A stretch of 64,000 nucleotides of DNA from VXYL01 sp965116345 (GTDB lineage: Bacteria; Pseudomonadota; Gammaproteobacteria; Pseudomonadales; Azotimanducaceae). The DNA lies in the NCBI GenBank assembly GCA_965116345.1, contig OZ220680.1:2480001-2544000 (forward strand), given 5' to 3'. The notes under the pieces are model-generated. The model searched no databases and was not told where the DNA came from. It worked only from the letters and a program-made list of their open reading frames with translations. The position numbers and the translations under genes were made by a program. Every line of letters starts with the position of its first letter. Position 1 is the stretch's first letter. This document shows positions 61,039 through 64,000 of this stretch, piece by piece.

Positions 61039-64000
61039 CTACGGGTCAGTCGCGCCACCGGCTTGCCGGGGTCTCGAGGAGAGATTGGTGAGGTGGCCAA
61101 TGGGGCTGTCGAGGAGGCTCATCACGACTAGGGGCCCGTCGGCGGTGACCGCGAGGCGCCACTTGCCGTAGCCGTCGCCCAAGGCGCCGTCTTCGATGCC
61201 TTCGCCTGCGCCCGACTCGAGTTCGGCCGCCGTCGGCGTGAGCACGGTGCCAGCCCGTACCGTCAGGCGCACCGCGCTTCCCGGCGATGCCCCCGCATCG
61301 TCTGTGCCGACCACGGTGACGGCGATGTCTTCACGGCCGGCGTTGATCAATGCCAGCCAGCTGACCTGGTTTTCGTTGCTCCCGGGGTTGAAGAACAGCA
61401 CCTCGTGCACGCCGTCCAAATTGGGCACGACATCGTGCATCGATGTGACGAATCCGTCGTGCCGCGTGCGGATGTAGGCGAGCACCTCGATGTCCAGCTC
61501 ACTCTCGAAGTCCAGCCGCCAGAACCCGTCGCCGCCACCCGTACTGCCGGTCAACGGCTTGTCCGCGTTGCCGTGCTCGAGATCGTCGGAGTTGAAATGC
61601 GTGGCCCGACCGGCACCGAGTTCGAGGGTCAGTTCCTCGTAGGCGCGTTCGGTCTCGTCGTAAGGGTAAATCGACACGGTACCGCTCGTGTCGGAGCGGT
61701 TGATGATGCGCACGAAGCCCTGGCGGAGGCTGTCTCCCGGCGGGAACAGCGGCACGCCGAGGGTGTCCGGCCGGCTGCCCGGCAGCATCGACACGCCAGA
61801 CAAGTTGGTCAGATAGCCGTCGGCGCTGCGCATGAGGCTTGCCACCATGAGCGGCGTGGCCGAGCGCACAACCAGCCGCCATTTGCCGTCTCCGTCGCCC
61901 AGCGCGCCGGTCACGCCGTTGCCGGCTTCGAGTTCGTCGGGCGTGTACTCGACCGTCGTGCCGGCAGGGATCTCGATCTCCACCGTGGATTCGGCGTGGT
62001 CGTCGTCGATGCCCGTAATCACGGCCAGCGCGTCCTCATCGGACGGGTTCACCACGCGCAACCGACTCTCCTGCGCGGGCCTGCCGCCTGGATTGAAGAA
62101 CACGACTCGATGCATGTCGTTGTCCACGGGTACCGTGTCGTGCAGCGCCGTCAGGAACCCGTCCGCCGTCCTGCCGTACGCCAGTACCTCGATGTCGAGT
62201 TCCGTCGTGAACTCGAGGCGCCAGTCGCCGAGACTGGACTTGCCCACCCCCGGGGGCATCAGCCCCTTGTCCGCGTTGCCGTGTTCCAGGTCCTCGGAGT
62301 TGAAGTGCACGACGGCGTTGGCCGCCACCGGCAGTGCCACCGCTTCGGAGGAGCTTCCGGCTTCGTCTATGGCGACGATGCTCACCTCGCCGGCCTCGTC
62401 GGAGTGGTTGATGACGCGCACGAAGCCTTGGCGCGACGGATTCGCCGTTGATTCGAACTGCGCGACGTGTACTGTCCGCGGTCCCGACGGCGTGATCGCC
62501 GCATCCGTGGTGGCGGAGTCGGTGTTCGAGGCGCCGGACGTACCTCGGGCGTTGATCGCGAATACGCGGTAGTGGCGGGTTGTGCCGCGGGACAGACCCT
62601 CGTCGCTGTAGGACGTCGCGGTGTTGCGGGTGTCGGCAACCAGAACTGCCCATGGTGCGCTGCCGTCGCCGGAGTATTCGATCCGGTAGCCGGTCACCAC
62701 ACTGTCGACCGGGGTGTACCAGGAAAGATCGATCTGCGTCGATCCCCGTGCTGTTGCCACGAGGCCGGTCGGTACCGCCGGTGCCGACCCGATGGGCGTC
62801 GCACCCGTGGTGGCGGAGTCGATGTTAGAGGCGCCGGACGTGCCTCCGGCGTTGATCGCGAGGACGCGGTAGTGGCGGGTCGTGCCGTGGGACAGACCGA
62901 TGTCGCTGTAGGAGGTCGCTGTGTTGCCGGTGTCGGCGACCAGGACCAGCCAGGGCGCGCTGCCCGCGGCCGAGTATTCAATCCGGTAGCCGGTCACCTC
63001 GCTGCCGGCCGGGGAGTGCCAGGAGAGGTCGATTCGCGTTCCTCCCCGCGCTGTTGCCACGAGTCCGGTTGGCGCCGCCGGGGCCGACACCACCGGCGTC
63101 GCGGTGATGTCTGCCGCCGTGCCGGCGCCCACCGAGTTCGTCGCCCGTACCTCGAAGCTGTGGAGCCGACCGTTGCTCAGGTTGCGTACGGTCTGCTTGG
63201 GGTCGGTCAGCGACCCGGCGGTTCTCCAGGCCGTGCCGTCGGGGATCGCGCTGCCTGCCGCGTGGCGGACCTCGTAGCCGGTGACGGCGGTGCCGCCATC
63301 GCTCGCCGGCTCCCAGCTCAGCGTCACCTCGCCGTCGCCCGGCTCCGCGGCCAGGTTCCGCGGCATGGAGGGACGGGTGAACGGTTTGCCGATCACCAGG
63401 GTGTCCTCGGCGATGACGGCGCCGTCCGGCGAAGACAGGCGTACCACCAGCCGCTCGGCGACGGGGCGCAGCCTGATCGTGCGTGCGGTGGCGTCGCCAT
63501 CGGGCCACGAGAGTCTGCCTACGCGGCGTCTCGCGGTCTGCGGCTCGATTTCGTAGGTGACCGCAGCCGTCCCGACGGGCGTGCCCCTGCGTTCGACGGT
63601 TGCGATCGCGTATGTGGCGGCACCGTCGAAGTCGATGTTCGTCTCGGCGAAGCCGACCGTCGTCCTGGTGCCGGAATCGCCGACGAACACGTTCGCGATG
63701 TTGATATCGGTTAGCACCGCTCCACCTGTGGGATTGCTCAGCCGAACCAGGGCGCGTTCGATCGGCTCCGGGGTGCCGTCCGAGCGTAGCGATACGGTGA
63801 TGGAACGTCCGCCGCCATCCTCGTCCGGCCACTCGAGCGTCCCGGAGGCGATGGTCAAATCCGAAGAGCCCGCGGAGCCGGCGAGTACCTTGTAGGCCAC
63901 GGACACGGGACCCGCATCGCCGTTCCTGCGAACGACCTGGAGCTGCAGGTCTTCGCCTTCTTCGCCGCCGAACGATGACCTGGAGAAGCCAATCTCCCCG
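61039..64000 (-). CDS. Large surface/secreted protein with Calx-beta, FnIII and paired C-terminal repeats (5' partial)
   Basis: At least 987 codons; the frame is open to the window edge (GEIGFSRSSFGGEEGEDLQLQVVRRNGDAG), so the N-terminus lies beyond it. Domains in order: Calx-beta-like repeats (GPVSVAYKVL...GTLEWPDEDGG and a second one at GFAETNIDFDG), three fibronectin type III domains (starting PSMPRNLAAEPGDG, APTGLVATARGGT, VPTGLVATARGST), then two pairs of a C-terminal repeat containing RQGFVRVINHSD and FFNPGGRPAQESRLRVVN, with VVHFNSEDLEHGNADK. No enzymatic motif is visible. Likely an adhesin or matrix protein; the C-terminal repeat recurs at the ends of many proteobacterial secreted proteins. 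Confidence 0.85.
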   Translation of the reverse strand, partial: GEIGFSRSSFGGEEGEDLQLQVVRRNGDAGPVSVAYKVLAGSAGSSDLTIASGTLEWPDEDGGGRSITVSLRSDGTPEPIERALVRLSNPTGGAVLTDINIANVFVGDSGTRTTVGFAETNIDFDGAATYAIATVERRGTPVGTAAVTYEIEPQTARRRVGRLSWPDGDATARTIRLRPVAERLVVRLSSPDGAVIAEDTLVIGKPFTRPSMPRNLAAEPGDGEVTLSWEPASDGGTAVTGYEVRHAAGSAIPDGTAWRTAGSLTDPKQTVRNLSNGRLHSFEVRATNSVGAGTAADITATPVVSAPAAPTGLVATARGGTRIDLSWHSPAGSEVTGYRIEYSAAGSAPWLVLVADTGNTATSYSDIGLSHGTTRHYRVLAINAGGTSGASNIDSATTGATPIGSAPAVPTGLVATARGSTQIDLSWYTPVDSVVTGYRIEYSGDGSAPWAVLVADTRNTATSYSDEGLSRGTTRHYRVFAINARGTSGASNTDSATTDAAITPSGPRTVHVAQFESTANPSRQGFVRVINHSDEAGEVSIVAIDEAGSSSEAVALPVAANAVVHFNSEDLEHGNADKGLMPPGVGKSSLGDWRLEFTTELDIEVLAYGRTADGFLTALHDTVPVDNDMHRVVFFNPGGRPAQESRLRVVNPSDEDALAVITGIDDDHAESTVEIEIPAGTTVEYTPDELEAGNGVTGALGDGDGKWRLVVRSATPLMVASLMRSADGYLTNLSGVSMLPGSRPDTLGVPLFPPGDSLRQGFVRIINRSDTSGTVSIYPYDETERAYEELTLELGAGRATHFNSDDLEHGNADKPLTGSTGGGDGFWRLDFESELDIEVLAYIRTRHDGFVTSMHDVVPNLDGVHEVLFFNPGSNENQVSWLALINAGREDIAVTVVGTDDAGASPGSAVRLTVRAGTVLTPTAAELESGAGEGIEDGALGDGYGKWRLAVTADGPLVVMSLLDSPIGHLTNLSSRPRQAGGATDP
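62510..63109 (-). repeat. 300-bp tandem duplication (two FnIII domains)
   Basis: Sequence at 62510-62809 realigns with 62810-63109 at an exact offset of 300 bp (for example GGCGCCGGACGT at 62530 and 62830). High nucleotide identity shows a recent in-frame duplication of one 100-residue fibronectin III domain. Confidence 0.85.

Noticed and set aside
61405..63714. Long plus-strand frames opposite the Calx-beta/FnIII protein
   Set aside because: They repeat with the same 300-bp period as the minus-strand domains and carry no motif; antisense of a repetitive gene.

Overview
This 64 kb window is GC-rich DNA from a free-living or host-associated proteobacterium. It is most likely a gammaproteobacterium: the TonB-dependent receptor, TRAP and ABC import systems, PQQ dehydrogenase, PntAA/AB/B transhydrogenase and tRNA-Gly are all of proteobacterial type. 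The species cannot be named from sequence alone. Most of the window is metabolic and transport operons. A defence/plasticity island occupies about 32.0-47.0 kb, and its central part (35.7-44.3 kb) is visibly less GC-rich than its surroundings.

Layout. 1-14.4 kb (+): an alpha-glucan utilisation locus. It holds a partial pullulanase with six repeated carbohydrate-binding-like modules, a TonB-dependent receptor, a sulfatase with an altered active-site signature, and a maltose-type ABC importer (binding protein, two permeases, ATPase). A 325-bp element with terminal inverted repeats has displaced the start of the ATPase gene. 14.5-20.0 kb: a small membrane coiled-coil protein, then a six-gene minus-strand operon in which two unknown genes lead a TRAP transporter (P, Q, M) and a MaoC-like hotdog protein. 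20.2-26.4 kb: proton-translocating transhydrogenase pntAA-pntAB-pntB, two nitroreductase-type genes, a cytochrome c, and a convergent PQQ dehydrogenase. 26.6-31.9 kb (-): a LOG-family gene, a polyamine-type ABC importer, and an orphan HigA-like antitoxin.

32-47 kb, the accessory island: a protein with two candidate PD-(D/E)XK sites; a DNA cytosine methyltransferase; and, convergent to it, an operon of a MORC-like GHKL ATPase, a Z1-domain ATPase, a PD-(D/E)XK (DUF4420-like) protein and an AIPR protein. This looks like a composite restriction/anti-phage system. Two of its components are broken here: the Z1 gene is split by an IS4-family insertion with a target duplication, and the nuclease-like gene is in two frames. 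The methyltransferase, ATPase and AIPR genes remain open. A hipBA module with a perfect 18-bp palindrome at its start and an ankyrin-repeat gene follow.

47-64 kb: a form II (CODH-like) molybdenum hydroxylase operon coxG-S-L-M, a quinone oxidoreductase, a truncated Rpn-like gene, a carboxylesterase, a beta-lactamase-fold hydrolase flanked by a 17-bp direct repeat, tRNA-Gly(CCC), a DegQ-type protease, an MDR alcohol dehydrogenase, an exported unknown protein, an LLM-class oxidoreductase, and a large Calx-beta/FnIII surface protein that runs off the window. Two families of dispersed hairpin repeats lie in and around gene ends here.
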